This document shows, piece after piece, positions 1-10,329 of a stretch of 64,000 nucleotides of DNA. Every line of letters begins with the position of its first letter. The first letter of the stretch is position 1. The stretch is from Streptomyces aurantiacus (GTDB taxonomy: Bacteria; Actinomycetota; Actinomycetes; Streptomycetales; Streptomycetaceae), in the NCBI RefSeq assembly GCF_027107535.1, contig NZ_CP114283.1, positions 3,286,001 to 3,350,000 of the forward strand, in the 5' to 3' direction. Made by a program: the position numbers and the translations under genes. The notes under the pieces were generated by a model. It was not told the origin of the DNA, ran no database searches, and worked only from the letters and a program-made list of their open reading frames with translations.

Positions 1-173
1 AGGAGTGCCATCGGCGCGTCCCACCACCATCCCGCCAGCGCCCAGGCCAGCAGCGCGGCGCCCGCCGCCTTCAGGGACTGGACGGCGGTGTCGCGCTCGG
101 TCCCGGACTGCGTGACGCACCTGCGGACCGCCCGCCCCACGGCGGCGGCCTCCCAGGTAAGTGCATGCCACAA
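1..173 (-). CDS. FUSC-type (aromatic acid exporter-like) membrane protein, N-terminal fragment
   Basis: The gene runs off the left edge; only the first 57 codons are present. I read it on the minus strand from a TTG at 173, which has a GAGGAGGA ribosome site 7 nt upstream. The peptide begins LWHALTWEAAAVGRAV and continues into a segment rich in Leu, Ala and Trp (SLKAAGAALLAWALAGWWW, then DAPMALL), which looks like the first membrane helix of FUSC-family inner-membrane exporters as I remember them from Streptomyces. No in-frame ATG or GTG lies nearby upstream, so the TTG start is an inference from the ribosome site. Family assignment is from a short stretch and is only moderately sure. Confidence 0.5.
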   Translation of the reverse strand, partial: MWHALTWEAAAVGRAVRRCVTQSGTERDTAVQSLKAAGAALLAWALAGWWWDAPMAL

Positions 174-275
174 GTGACGTTCCTCCTCGGTCCAGGTTCG
201 GTGGCGTGTGCCGGGGCACGGGGAGAGCCCGGCCGCGGAGGGCCGGGTCCGGTGAGGGCCGGGTGCCGGGTCGCG

Positions 276-1304
276 CTAGCCGACCTTGTGGCCCTGCAGG
301 GGAGCCGTGTCCGCGCCGGCCCCCTGCCGCACCCCTTGCAGGAACTCCTCCAGCACCTCCTGGGACGTCCGCCCGGCCTGCCAGTGGAGCTCCGTGCGAG
401 CGCGCGAGCAGTCCATGAGCGGAAGCCGCAGTACGGCGTCGAAGAGGTGCGGCGAGGCCGGCAGCAGGTGCAGGCCCCAGGCCGCGGCGATCGCCGAACG
501 CGCGGCGGTGCGCGGCAGCCGGACCGGGCGCGCTCCGAGCATCCCGGCCAGCATCCGCGCGTCGACGGGCGGCTCGCTCGCCAGGTTGAACGCGCCCCGG
601 ACCTGACTGTGCACGGCCAGCCGGTACGCCCTGGCCGCGTCGTCGGTATGCAGCGCCTGCACCCGCAGACCGGGGATGTCGGGCAGGAAGGGCAGCAGCT
701 CGGGCCGGACGAGGGAGCCTGGCAGGAAGCGGCCGCCGAAGATACGGCGCTGCTCGCTCGCCGACTCCCGCTTGAAGAGGAAGGCCGGCCGCATCCGCAC
801 GACCCGCACCCCGGGGTGCTCGTGCTCGAAGGAGTCCAGGGCCCGTTCCAGATAGGCCTTCTCACGGCAGTAGGCGGCGTCCGGCCAGCCGTGCGTGGGC
901 CATGACTCGTCCACCGTGTGCTCCTTGGGCCCCGGCGAGTAGGCGCCCACCGACGAGGCGTGCACCAGCGCGGGCACCTTCGCGGCCGCCACCGCCTCGA
1001 AGACGCGCATGCTGCCGAGCACGTTGGTGCGCCAGGTGGTGGCCGGATCGTGCGTGGGCTGGAAGGCCCAGGCCAGGTGGACGACGGCGTCGGCGCCCTC
1101 GAACGTCCCGGCGAGGTCCGTCCCCTCCGACGCCAGGTCCACGGCCGTCCACTGCGTCCTGGCCGGCGACCGGTCGGGAATCCTCCGGGCCAGGCCCACC
1201 ACCGAGCCGACCTCACTGTCCTTTGCGAGGAGATTCACCAGGCTGGTGCCCACATTGCCGGTGGCACCGGTGCCGACGATCCTGCGGCCCGCTTCGCTGC
1301 TCAC
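276..1304 (-). CDS. NAD-dependent epimerase/dehydratase (extended SDR)
   Basis: A 342-residue short-chain dehydrogenase of the extended (epimerase) type. The Rossmann nucleotide loop GATGNVGTSLV lies about 10 residues from the start, followed by the strand AVVHLAWAF and the segment LVHASSVGAYSPG, with a later Tyr in AYCREKAYLE as the YxxxK catalytic pair. The start is the GTG at 1304, with GGAGAGGAG just upstream; longer readings of the frame have no family similarity. The substrate cannot be told. It is transcribed away from the alcohol dehydrogenase gene, and a sigma-B-like promoter sits on its strand at 1361-1385, which suggests stress induction. Good family call, unknown role. Confidence 0.88.
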   Translation of the reverse strand: MSSEAGRRIVGTGATGNVGTSLVNLLAKDSEVGSVVGLARRIPDRSPARTQWTAVDLASEGTDLAGTFEGADAVVHLAWAFQPTHDPATTWRTNVLGSMRVFEAVAAAKVPALVHASSVGAYSPGPKEHTVDESWPTHGWPDAAYCREKAYLERALDSFEHEHPGVRVVRMRPAFLFKRESASEQRRIFGGRFLPGSLVRPELLPFLPDIPGLRVQALHTDDAARAYRLAVHSQVRGAFNLASEPPVDARMLAGMLGARPVRLPRTAARSAIAAAWGLHLLPASPHLFDAVLRLPLMDCSRARTELHWQAGRTSQEVLEEFLQGVRQGAGADTAPLQGHKVG

Positions 1305-1360
1305 TGCCGGCTCCTCTCCGAGGGATCCGATCCAGGTGTTTTGGGAGATGCCCGGGCCGA

Positions 1361-1385
1361 GTACCCGGGGTCCGCGGATGCACGC
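1361..1385 (-). promoter_or_regulatory. sigma-B-type promoter for the epimerase gene
   Basis: On the minus strand GCGT (1385-1382), a 15-nt spacer, then GGGTAC (1366-1361). This fits the Streptomyces sigma-B consensus GNNT-N14-16-GGGTAC/T exactly. The start of transcription would be near 1354, leaving about 50 nt of leader before the GTG at 1304. Pattern match only. Confidence 0.5.
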
Positions 1386-1451
1386 GACGACCACCGCACC
1401 GGTCCTGCGCCGCGGGCCGCGCGGCACACCTGCTTCCCCTCCGTCGGCGGA

Positions 1452-1476
1452 GTGTCGGACACCGGGGGAAGGGGAC
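1452..1476 (+). promoter_or_regulatory. sigma-B-like promoter (one mismatch) for the alcohol dehydrogenase gene
   Basis: GTGT at 1452-1455, a 15-nt spacer, then GGGGAC at 1471-1476, one base off the GGGTAC box. It points at the gene starting at 1531 and mirrors the exact match on the other strand at 1361-1385. Weaker than the other three sites because of the mismatch. Confidence 0.3.
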
Positions 1477-1530
1477 TCGGACGGCGGAAGCCGACCACGA
1501 CCGGACCACGACCGCTGGAGGAGCCACACC

Positions 1531-2715
1531 ATGCGTGCACTGACCTGGCAGGGGAAGCGCGACGTCCGCGTGGAGACCGTCCCCGATCCACGTATCGAGA
1601 AGCCGGACGACATCATCGTCAGGATCACATCGACAGGTCTCTGTGGTTCCGACCTCCATCTCTACGAACTCTTCGGTCCCTACATCGACCCCGGCGACAT
1701 CCTCGGCCACGAACCGATGGGTGTCGTGGAGGAGGTCGGACCGGACGTCCACGCCTTCGCGCCCGGCGACCGGGTCGTCATTCCCTTCAACGTCTCGTGC
1801 CGCGACTGCCACATGTGCGACCAGGGCCTGCACTCGCAGTGCGAGACGACCCAGAACCGCGACCGAGGCTGCGGCGCCTCCCTGTTCGGGTACACCAAGC
1901 TGTACGGGCAGGTGCCGGGCGGGCAGGCGGAGTTCCTGCGCGTGCCGTTCGGCAACAAGCTGCCCATCAAGGTGCCCGAGGGCCCGCCCGACGACCGGTT
2001 CGTCTATCTCTCCGACGTCCTGCCCACCGCGTGGCAGGCGGTCGAGTACGCGGCGATCCCGGAAGGCGGCACCGTCACGGTGCTGGGCCTCGGACCCATC
2101 GGGGACATGGCCACCCGTATCGCCCAGCACCGGGGCGCCGGGCTGGTCATCGGCGTGGACCTGGTCAAGGACCGTCTCACGCGCGCCAACGCCCACGGAG
2201 TGACGTGCTTCGACGCACGCAGGGACGGCAAGGACCTGACGGAGGCGGTCAGGGACCTCACCGACGGGCGCGGGACCGACGCGGTCATCGACGCCGTCGG
2301 CATGGAGGCGCACGGTGCGCCGTTCGCCAAGGCGGCACAGTGGGTCACGGGGCTGCTCCCCGACGCCGTGGCGCAACCCCTGATGGAGAAGGCCGGACTG
2401 GACCGCCTGGGAGCCCTGCACGCCGGGATCGAACTCGTCCGCCGCGGCGGCACGCTCTCCCTGTCCGGGGTCTACGGCGGCGCGGTCAGCCCGATGCCGC
2501 TCCTGACGATGTTCGACAAGCAGATCCAGCTGCGCATGGGCCAGGCCAACGTATGGCGGTGGGTGGAGGACATCCTGCCGCTGCTCACGGACGAGGACCC
2601 GCTCGGTGTGGACACGTTCAAGACGCACGCCATGCCGCTGGAGGACGCACCGAAGGCGTACGCGATGTTCCAGGCCAAGGAGGACGGCATGGTCAAGACC
2701 CTCCTGAAGCCGTGA
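1531..2715 (+). CDS. Zinc-dependent alcohol dehydrogenase (formaldehyde dehydrogenase-like)
   Basis: A 394-residue medium-chain dehydrogenase that oxidises an alcohol or hydrated aldehyde with NAD. Catalytic zinc ligands are visible as C38 in GLCGSDLH and the His of LGHEPMGVV; a structural-zinc cluster follows in SCRDCHMCDQGLHSQC; the coenzyme loop is LGLGPIGDMA. The extra segment around residues 270-290 (WVTGLLPDAVAQPL) is usual in the glutathione-independent formaldehyde dehydrogenase-like group. Start ATG has GGAGGAG 7 nt upstream. The next gene begins 22 nt downstream, so both are likely co-transcribed. The substrate is not shown by the sequence. Confidence 0.9.
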   Translation: MRALTWQGKRDVRVETVPDPRIEKPDDIIVRITSTGLCGSDLHLYELFGPYIDPGDILGHEPMGVVEEVGPDVHAFAPGDRVVIPFNVSCRDCHMCDQGLHSQCETTQNRDRGCGASLFGYTKLYGQVPGGQAEFLRVPFGNKLPIKVPEGPPDDRFVYLSDVLPTAWQAVEYAAIPEGGTVTVLGLGPIGDMATRIAQHRGAGLVIGVDLVKDRLTRANAHGVTCFDARRDGKDLTEAVRDLTDGRGTDAVIDAVGMEAHGAPFAKAAQWVTGLLPDAVAQPLMEKAGLDRLGALHAGIELVRRGGTLSLSGVYGGAVSPMPLLTMFDKQIQLRMGQANVWRWVEDILPLLTDEDPLGVDTFKTHAMPLEDAPKAYAMFQAKEDGMVKTLLKP

Positions 2716-2737
2716 CGACGACTTCCGAGGAGTGACC

Positions 2738-3061
2738 ATGCCCAGTGGTTCCAGCCCCAAGCGGGAACGGCAGTACGAGCACATCAAGGAGAGCGCCGAG
2801 GAGCGCGGCGAGAGCACCGGGCGGGCCAAGGAGATCGCCGCCCGCACGGTGAACAAGGAACGGGCTCGCTCGGGCGAGTCCAGGACGGCGAGCAGGACGT
2901 CGACGCGGGACACGTCGTCGTCGGAGCGCGGCGGCCAACGGTCGCACAGCGGCGCGGCCGGCCCCACCTACGACCAGCTGTACGAAGAGGCCAAGCGGCG
3001 CAACGTCAAGGGCCGCTCCTCCATGAACAAGACCGAACTGAAGCAGAAGCTGGGGCACTGA
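2738..3061 (+). CDS. Small basic 'plasmid stabilization' family protein
   Basis: A 107-residue, highly charged protein. It begins MPSGSSPKRERQYEHIKES, has a Ser/Thr/Arg-rich middle, and ends with a short Rho-N/SAP-like helix pair (TYDQLYEEAKRRNVKGRSSM then NKTELKQKLGH). Actinobacterial databases name this family plasmid stabilization protein, but it is chromosomal and widespread; I know of no proven function, and nucleic-acid binding is only suggested by the C-terminal motif. The ATG at 2738 is preferred to the GTG at 2732 because GAGGAG (2727-2732) is correctly spaced for it. It follows the alcohol dehydrogenase closely and ends before a strong terminator. Confidence 0.82.
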   Translation: MPSGSSPKRERQYEHIKESAEERGESTGRAKEIAARTVNKERARSGESRTASRTSTRDTSSSERGGQRSHSGAAGPTYDQLYEEAKRRNVKGRSSMNKTELKQKLGH

Positions 3062-3187
3062 CCGCGGGCCCCGACCGGGCCCCGGACGGGACGGTGTCCG
3101 GCGCGCGCCGGGGACGACCCGGCGAGCGGACCTGTTCGGCCGGGGCGCGACGGGGTACCCGCGAGGTGGCCGAGCGGCCGCGGGACC

Positions 3188-3237
3188 GCCGGGCCGCGGA
3201 CCCGGTGGGACCCGGGTCCGCGGCCCGGCCCTCTTTT
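3188..3237 (+). terminator. Strong intrinsic terminator after the dehydrogenase operon
   Basis: A perfect 18-bp inverted repeat (3188-3205 with 3212-3229) around a 6-nt loop, followed by CCTCTTTT. The rest of the 416-nt gap between 3062 and 3477 holds the sigma-B-like promoter at 3422-3446; I see nothing else in it. Confidence 0.8.
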
Positions 3238-3421
3238 GCGTACGGGCCGGTGCGATCCGGTGCGGGCGTCCGGCGGGTGCGGTGCGGACTGAGGTGTTCA
3301 CTCCTTCGGCGGCGCCGTGCCCCCGGGTTTCGGACAGGGCCCGGGCGCGCGGCCCCGCTCACCCGTGGGCCGTGGCGGTGCGGCATGCGGTGAGGCGGCC
3401 GTCCTCCGGCGCGGAACCGAC

Positions 3422-3446
3422 GGTTCACCGATCGGGCCGTGGGTAC
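3422..3446 (+). promoter_or_regulatory. sigma-B-type promoter for the catalase gene
   Basis: GGTT (3422-3425), 15 nt, GGGTAC (3441-3446): an exact fit to GNNT-N14-16-GGGTAC/T. Transcription would start near 3453, 25 nt ahead of the ATG at 3478 and downstream of the alternative GTG at 3439, which supports the ATG start. In S. coelicolor the homologous large catalase CatB is known to depend on sigma-B. Confidence 0.6.
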
Positions 3447-3477
3447 CCAGGCGTCGCCCCCGACGCTTGGAGACGTG

Positions 3478-5748
<2,271 letters not shown>

Positions 5749-5788
5749 CCCGGGCGGCCATCGACGACGGGTCGTAGCGCACGATGAC

Positions 5789-5826
5789 GGGCCGCTCCGC
5801 CCGGGTGGTCCCGGGCGGAACGGCCC
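5789..5826 (+). terminator. Intrinsic terminator after catalase
   Basis: Seventeen-base arms 5789-5805 and 5810-5826 with one mismatch and a 4-nt TGGT loop. It lies 40 nt after the catalase stop. No T-run follows, as is common in Streptomyces. Confidence 0.7.
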
Positions 5827-5874
5827 GGTCGTGCGACTGACCGGAAACGGCCGGTGCCCGCCCTCCCGGACGTC

Positions 5875-5899
5875 GTGTACGGCCCGGCTCCCCGGGTAC
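5875..5899 (+). promoter_or_regulatory. sigma-B-type promoter ahead of a possible small gene
   Basis: GTGT (5875-5878), 15 nt, GGGTAC (5894-5899), again an exact consensus fit on the plus strand. Transcription would begin near 5906. The only plausible target on this strand before the convergent aminotransferase gene is the small frame at 5920-6090. Confidence 0.45.
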
Positions 5900-5919
5900 C
5901 CGTCGGTCGCTTCAGACGG

Positions 5920-6090
5920 GTGTCGCCGCGACATCGACGGCCGCTCGACGCGACGGCCGCTCGACGAGAGCGGGATGTCCGCGGCGCCGGCCGGGCCGGG
6001 CCCGTCAAAGCGCCGTCGGCGCGCGGAGGCGACAGCACCAAGGGCGCCGACTACGGCAAGCGACTGCTGCGCAGCCGGCTGGAGGGCTGA
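5920..6090 (+). CDS. Possible 56-residue basic protein, unknown
   Basis: An open frame from a GTG at 5920 to the stop at 6088-6090, very Arg-rich and ending STKGADYGKRLLRSRLEG. I do not recognise a family; the C-terminal 15 residues look more protein-like than the rest, so this could also be the remnant of a longer gene. The only support is the exact sigma-B-like promoter ending 20 nt upstream. No clear ribosome site is visible. In the rest of the 5749-6287 gap I see nothing beyond the terminator at 5789-5826. Confidence 0.22.
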   Translation: MSPRHRRPLDATAARRERDVRGAGRAGPVKAPSARGGDSTKGADYGKRLLRSRLEG

Positions 6091-6287
6091 GCAGAAGCAG
6101 GCCCCGGGCCCTCGTGGCCCGGTCTCGTGCGGGGCGCGGGGTACGCGGACACGGCATGGCCACCGGTCCGTCGTACCCCGCGTCCCGCCACGCGGCGGGC
6201 GCACGAGCCGCGGAGGGCGCGGGCCGGAGTACCGGAGCGTTGCCTCGCCCGAGGCCCGGAACTGCTGAGCCCCGCCCCGCCCAGGGC

Positions 6288-7520
6288 CTAGGCCCCCTGC
6301 CCCAGTACCGTCTCCAGCGCCCCGAGGGCCGTTCGCAGTTCCTCGCCCGTGATGGTCAGCGGGGGAGCGAGGCGGATCGTCGAGCCGTGGGTGTCCTTCA
6401 CGAGGACGCCCTCCCGCATGAGGCGTTCGCTGATCTCGCGGCCGGTGCCGATCGCGGGGTCGATGTCGACGCCCGCCCACAGCCCGCGCGCCCTGAAGCT
6501 CTTGACGCCCTTGCCGACGAGCGCGTCCAGGCCGCCGCGCAGGACCACGCCCAGCTCCGCCGCCCTGCGCTGGAACTCGCCGGTCTCCAGGAGTTCGACG
6601 ACGGCCGAGCCGACCGCCGCCGACAGCGGGTTGCCGCCGAACGTCGAGCCGTGCTCGCCCGGCCGCAGCACCTGGAGCACCTCGCGCCGCGCGACCACCG
6701 CGGAGACCGGGACGATGCCCCCGCCGAGCGCCTTGCCGAGGAGCAGCACGTCCGGGACGACTCCCTCGTGCTCGACGGCCAGGGTGCGGCCCGTCCGTCC
6801 GAGGCCCGACTGGATCTCGTCCGCGACGAACAGACATCCGGTCCGCCGGGTCAGCTCACGCACGCCCCGCAGATAGCCGTCGTCCGGGATGACGACTCCG
6901 GCCTCGCCCTGGATGGGCTCGATCAGCACGGCCGCGGTCGTCTCGTCGATCGCCGCTTCGAGCGCGGCGAGATCGTTGTACGGGACGACGCGGAAGCCCG
7001 GCGTGAACGGGCCGAAGCCCGCCCGGGCCGTCTCGTCGGTGGAGAAGCTGACGATGGTCGTCGTACGGCCGTGGAAGTTGTCGGCGGCCACGACGATGGT
7101 CGCCCGGTCCGGTGCGACCCCCTTCACCTCGTACGCCCACTTGCGGGCCACCTTGACGGCGCTCTCCACGGCCTCGGCGCCCGTGTTCATCGGCAGGACC
7201 ATGTCCAGGCCCGTCAGCTCGGCCAGCGACTCGGCGAACTGCGCCAGCCGGTCGTTGTGGAAGGCCCGTGAGGTCAGCGTCAGCTGGTCGAGCTGGCGGT
7301 GCGCGGCCTCGATCAGGGCCGGGTGCCGGTGGCCGAAGTTGAGGGCCGAGTACCCGGCCAGCATGTCCAGGAAGCGACGGCCCTCGACGTCCTCGACCCA
7401 GGCACCCTCGGCGCGCGCGACGACGACCGGCAGCGGGTGGTAGTTGTGCGCGAGGACGGGTTCCTCGGCACGGATCAGCTCGGCGGACGAACGCAGGGAA
7501 CGGCTGGGCGCGACAGTCAT
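6288..7520 (-). CDS. rocD: Ornithine--oxo-acid aminotransferase
   Basis: A 410-residue class III PLP aminotransferase that moves the delta-amino group of ornithine to 2-oxoglutarate, giving glutamate semialdehyde. Recognisable segments are MNTGAEAVESAVKVARKW, DNFHGRTTTIVSFS, the IEPIQGEAGV block, FVADEIQSGLGRTG and the PLP lysine in LLLGKALGGG. Length is as usual for OAT. Its ATG overlaps the stop of the upstream hydrolase gene by 4 nt (7517-7520), so the two are translationally coupled and form an arginine/ornithine breakdown pair, with an Lrp regulator just upstream. Confidence 0.95.
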   Translation of the reverse strand: MTVAPSRSLRSSAELIRAEEPVLAHNYHPLPVVVARAEGAWVEDVEGRRFLDMLAGYSALNFGHRHPALIEAAHRQLDQLTLTSRAFHNDRLAQFAESLAELTGLDMVLPMNTGAEAVESAVKVARKWAYEVKGVAPDRATIVVAADNFHGRTTTIVSFSTDETARAGFGPFTPGFRVVPYNDLAALEAAIDETTAAVLIEPIQGEAGVVIPDDGYLRGVRELTRRTGCLFVADEIQSGLGRTGRTLAVEHEGVVPDVLLLGKALGGGIVPVSAVVARREVLQVLRPGEHGSTFGGNPLSAAVGSAVVELLETGEFQRRAAELGVVLRGGLDALVGKGVKSFRARGLWAGVDIDPAIGTGREISERLMREGVLVKDTHGSTIRLAPPLTITGEELRTALGALETVLGQGA

Positions 7521-8338
7521 GAGCGGATCTCCTGGGTGCAGCACTTGATGCCTCCGCCGGCCTTCTGGAACTCCGACAGGTCGACGGGGACGGGAACATA
7601 GCCGTGGCGGGCGAGTTCGCCCGCGAGGGCCTCGGCGCGCGGCGAGATGAAGACGTGGCGGCCGTCCGAGACGGAGTTCAGCCCGAACGCCAGCGCGTCC
7701 TGAGAGGTGGCCACCACCGCGTCCGGGAAGAGCCGCCGAAGCACCTCGCGGCTGCCGGCGGAGAAGGCCTGCGGGTAGTACGCGATGTTCGCCTCCGCCC
7801 CTTCGTCGAGCACGAACAGCGCGGTGTCGAGGTGGTAGAAACGCGGGTCCACCAGCTGGAGGCTGACCGTGGGGACGCCGAAGAACTCCTGCACCTCGTG
7901 ATGGGCGGCCCGCGCCGTACGGAAACCGGTGCCGGCCAGGACGTAGCGGCCCACGGGCACCAGGTCGCCCTCGCCCTCGCACACCGACTCGGGGCGGTAG
8001 ACGTCGAAGCCCGCGTTCTTGAACCACGTCTCGTACGCGTTGGACTCCGGGCGGCGCTGCGGTGCGTGGAAGTACGAACCGAAGACCCGGCCCGCCATGA
8101 CCAGCGCCGAGTTCGCGGCGAAGACCATGTCCGGCAGGTCGGCGACCGGTTCCACGCTGTCGACGGTGTGGCCGTGGGCGCGGTAGGCGCGGATCAGCTC
8201 CGCCCACTGGTCCCGGGCCAGATCGACGTCGACGTGTGTGTCCTCATGCATCCAGGGATTGATGGCGTACTGCACGGCGAAGTGTCTGGGTTCGCAGACA
8301 AGGAAGCGCCTCGATCGCGGCACACGGCTCATGGGCAC
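7517..8338 (-). CDS. ddaH: Dimethylarginine dimethylaminohydrolase (DDAH)-like amidino hydrolase
   Basis: A 273-residue pentein-fold hydrolase. DDAH turns methylarginines into citrulline; relatives act on arginine or related guanidines. Visible features are the substrate loop LPDMVFAANSALV, the catalytic His in VDPRFYHLDTALFVL, and the C-terminal nucleophile Cys in GGIKCCTQE. The GTG at 8338 is chosen because GGAGGA lies 8 nt upstream; an ATG at 8332 is possible. Coupled to rocD by a 4-nt overlap, which suggests feeding of nitrogen from arginine-type compounds into ornithine/glutamate metabolism. The exact substrate is inferred. Confidence 0.88.
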   Translation of the reverse strand: MPMSRVPRSRRFLVCEPRHFAVQYAINPWMHEDTHVDVDLARDQWAELIRAYRAHGHTVDSVEPVADLPDMVFAANSALVMAGRVFGSYFHAPQRRPESNAYETWFKNAGFDVYRPESVCEGEGDLVPVGRYVLAGTGFRTARAAHHEVQEFFGVPTVSLQLVDPRFYHLDTALFVLDEGAEANIAYYPQAFSAGSREVLRRLFPDAVVATSQDALAFGLNSVSDGRHVFISPRAEALAGELARHGYVPVPVDLSEFQKAGGGIKCCTQEIRS

Positions 8339-8540
8339 AGAGGGGTTCCTCCGCTTTCCTGCGGTATCGGGTCTGATGCCTCAACGGTAGGAAGCGCGGG
8401 ACAAGCGCGACAAGAATCAGGAATTGCGCGCTACCGCAGAAATGCTGCGTGTTGGGGTGCCTTGGCGCACGTTCCGTGCGTGACTGGTCCGAAAGAGTGG
8501 AAGAAGGGCCGGGCGCGCGGATCCGGACCGGAGATTCGCC

Positions 8541-9035
8541 TCACGCCTCCGGTTCCGGAGCGGGCAGGTTCGCGCCCGCCTCCGCGCTCTCGGGCAGCAG
8601 GTGCGACAGCACCATGTAGCTGATCGTCTTGCGGATGAACGGCTCCACGCGGATCCGTTCGAGCACCTCCTCGAAGTGCTCCACGTCCCGCGCCCGCACG
8701 TGCAGCAGCGCGTCCGCGCCGCCGGTCACCGTCATCGCCGCGGTGATCTCGGGATGGTTGCGCATCACCTCCGCGAGCCGCCGCGGCGGCGCCGCGCCCT
8801 CGCAGTACACCTCCACGTACGCCTCCGTACGCCAGCCGAGCGCGGCCGGTTTCACCGTCGCCGTGAACCCGGTGATCACACCCGTCTCACGCAGCCGGTC
8901 CGCCCGCCGCTTGACCGCCGTGGCGGACAGCCCGATCGCCGTGCCGATCTCCGCGAAACTGGTACGGGCGTTCGCCATCAGGGCCGTGAGGATCTTGCGG
9001 TCGAGATCGTCGAAGGGCGCGGACGCGGGTCTCAT
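8541..9035 (-). CDS. Lrp/AsnC-family transcriptional regulator
   Basis: A 164-residue protein with the N-terminal Lrp helix-turn-helix (DDLDRKILTALMANARTSFA, then GLSATAVKRRADRL) and a C-terminal RAM ligand-binding domain (EAYVEVYCEGAAPPRRLAEV, then TGGADALLHVRARD). Such proteins sense amino acids. It is on the same strand and directly upstream (202 nt) of ddaH-rocD, so it is the likely local regulator of arginine/ornithine breakdown. The spacer 8339-8540 holds an A/T-richer stretch near 8405-8455 that could carry the operator, but I could not define a clean palindrome. Confidence 0.9.
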   Translation of the reverse strand: MRPASAPFDDLDRKILTALMANARTSFAEIGTAIGLSATAVKRRADRLRETGVITGFTATVKPAALGWRTEAYVEVYCEGAAPPRRLAEVMRNHPEITAAMTVTGGADALLHVRARDVEHFEEVLERIRVEPFIRKTISYMVLSHLLPESAEAGANLPAPEPEA

Positions 9036-9098
9036 GCGGGCACTGTATCCAGCGGCGACGACCTGGCCCTCCGCATGTGCAGGCGTACGAATTGCTCC

Positions 9099-9104
9099 TA
9101 CACT
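9099..9104 (+). promoter_or_regulatory. Putative -10 box of a leaderless promoter for the LytTR regulator
   Basis: TACACT at 9099-9104 ends 8 nt before the ATG at 9113, and no ribosome site is present between. A weak -35 (TGTGCA) sits 17 nt upstream. This geometry predicts that transcription begins at or next to the start codon. Confidence 0.4.
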
Positions 9105-9112
9105 CCGGGTTC

Positions 9113-9868
9113 ATGCTCCGCGCTCTCGCCGTCGACGACGAACCGCCCTCCCTCGAAGAGCTGCTCTACCTGCTGGACGCCGATCCACGGGTGAGCAGCG
9201 TCGAGGGCGCGAGCGACGCCACCGCGGCGCTGCGGCGGATCAACCGTGCCCTGGAGAGCGGCCCCGGCGGCGACGAGGGCATCGACGTCGTCTTCCTCGA
9301 CATCCACATGCCCGGTCTCGACGGTCTCGACATGGCGCGGCTGCTCGCCGGGTTCGCCAAGCCGCCGCTCGTCGTGTTCGTCACCGCCCACGAGGGATTC
9401 GCCGTCCAGGCCTTCGACCTGAAGGCGGTCGACTACGTCCTGAAGCCGGTACGCCGGGAGCGGCTGGCCGAGGCCGTGCGCCGGGCCGTCGAGCAGATGG
9501 ACGCGGCCCCGCTGATACCCGTGCACGAGCCCGACCCGGACCACATATCCGTCGAGCTCGGCGGGGTCACCCGCTTCGTCGCCGTAGAGGACATCACCCA
9601 CGCCGAGGCCCACGGCGACTACGCGCGACTGCACACCGCCCAGGGCAGCCACCTCGTCCGCATCCCGCTCTCCACCCTCGAGGAGCGCTGGCGCTCGCGC
9701 GGCTTCGTCCGCATCCACCGCCGCCATCTCGTCGCTCTCGGTCACATCAGCGAGCTCCGCCTCGACGCGGGTACCGTGAGCGTCCTGGTCGACTCGGTCG
9801 AACTCCAGGTCAGCCGCCGGCACGCACGGGAACTGCGTGACCTGCTGATGCGCCGGACCGCGAGTTGA
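9113..9868 (+). CDS. LytTR-family response regulator
   Basis: A 251-residue two-component regulator. The receiver domain occupies about residues 1-120 with the acidic pair in VDDE, phospho-acceptor D63 in VVFLDIHMPG, and the Lys of DYVLKPV. The LytTR DNA-binding domain covers about 140-251 (EAHGDYARLHTAQGSHLVRI, then GFVRIHRRHLV). It is the first gene of a four-gene run: regulator, small membrane protein, sodium symporter, LytS-type kinase. It probably switches on the symporter in answer to the partner kinase at 12054. No ribosome site precedes the ATG; the transcript looks leaderless. Confidence 0.93.
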   Translation: MLRALAVDDEPPSLEELLYLLDADPRVSSVEGASDATAALRRINRALESGPGGDEGIDVVFLDIHMPGLDGLDMARLLAGFAKPPLVVFVTAHEGFAVQAFDLKAVDYVLKPVRRERLAEAVRRAVEQMDAAPLIPVHEPDPDHISVELGGVTRFVAVEDITHAEAHGDYARLHTAQGSHLVRIPLSTLEERWRSRGFVRIHRRHLVALGHISELRLDAGTVSVLVDSVELQVSRRHARELRDLLMRRTAS

Positions 9869-9879
9869 GGAGGCCGGAG

Positions 9880-10236
9880 GTGCCCCACGACCCCGCCGAC
9901 CGCCGTGTCGTCGTCACCGGCCCGCCGCGCCGCACCCGCCCGCTCAGCGGCTCCCGGCCGCGCACCGAGATCGACGAACAGACCACGCTCGGCCACACCT
10001 ACGTCCGCTCCCTGATGCGCAGCCAACTGCGCGCCGCGCTCACGGTGTTCGCCGTCCTCGTGCTCCTAGTGGGCCCGCTCCCGCTGGTGTTCGCCGTGAC
10101 GGGCGACAGCTCGAGCCTCGAATGGATCGTGCTCGGCTTCTGCGTCTACCCGCCGCTGGTCCTGCTCGCCCGCTGGTACGTGCGCCGCGCCGACCGCAAC
10201 GAGAAGGACTTCGTCCGGCTCGTCGAGGACCGCTGA
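9880..10236 (+). CDS. Small membrane protein preceding a sodium:solute symporter (DUF485-like)
   Basis: A 118-residue protein with a polar N-terminal part, then two membrane segments (TVFAVLVLLVGPLPLVFAV and WIVLGFCVYPPLVLLARWYV) and a charged tail RRADRNEKDFVRLVEDR. Small two-helix proteins of the DUF485 type commonly precede ActP/MctP-type symporters and probably assist them. The GTG at 9880 follows GAGGAGG with 6 nt spacing, starting 11 nt after the regulator's stop. Confidence 0.8.
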   Translation: MPHDPADRRVVVTGPPRRTRPLSGSRPRTEIDEQTTLGHTYVRSLMRSQLRAALTVFAVLVLLVGPLPLVFAVTGDSSSLEWIVLGFCVYPPLVLLARWYVRRADRNEKDFVRLVEDR

Positions 10237-10329
10237 GCCATGAACGAGACCGAGGACAGCCGCCTGTGGACGAAGAGCCCGTGGACGAACAGCCTGTGAG
10301 CGAGAGCAGCGCGTGAGCGAGAACAGCCC

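Noticed and set aside
3153..3160. GGGTACCC as a further sigma-B -10 box
   Set aside because: No GNNT at 14-16 nt upstream on either strand. The same holds for GGGTAC at 6139-6144 and on the minus strand at 6173-6178.
6275..6295. GGGCCTAGGCCC palindrome at the rocD stop as a terminator
   Set aside because: No loop, and it includes the stop codon itself; a six-base-arm palindrome is expected by chance in this composition.
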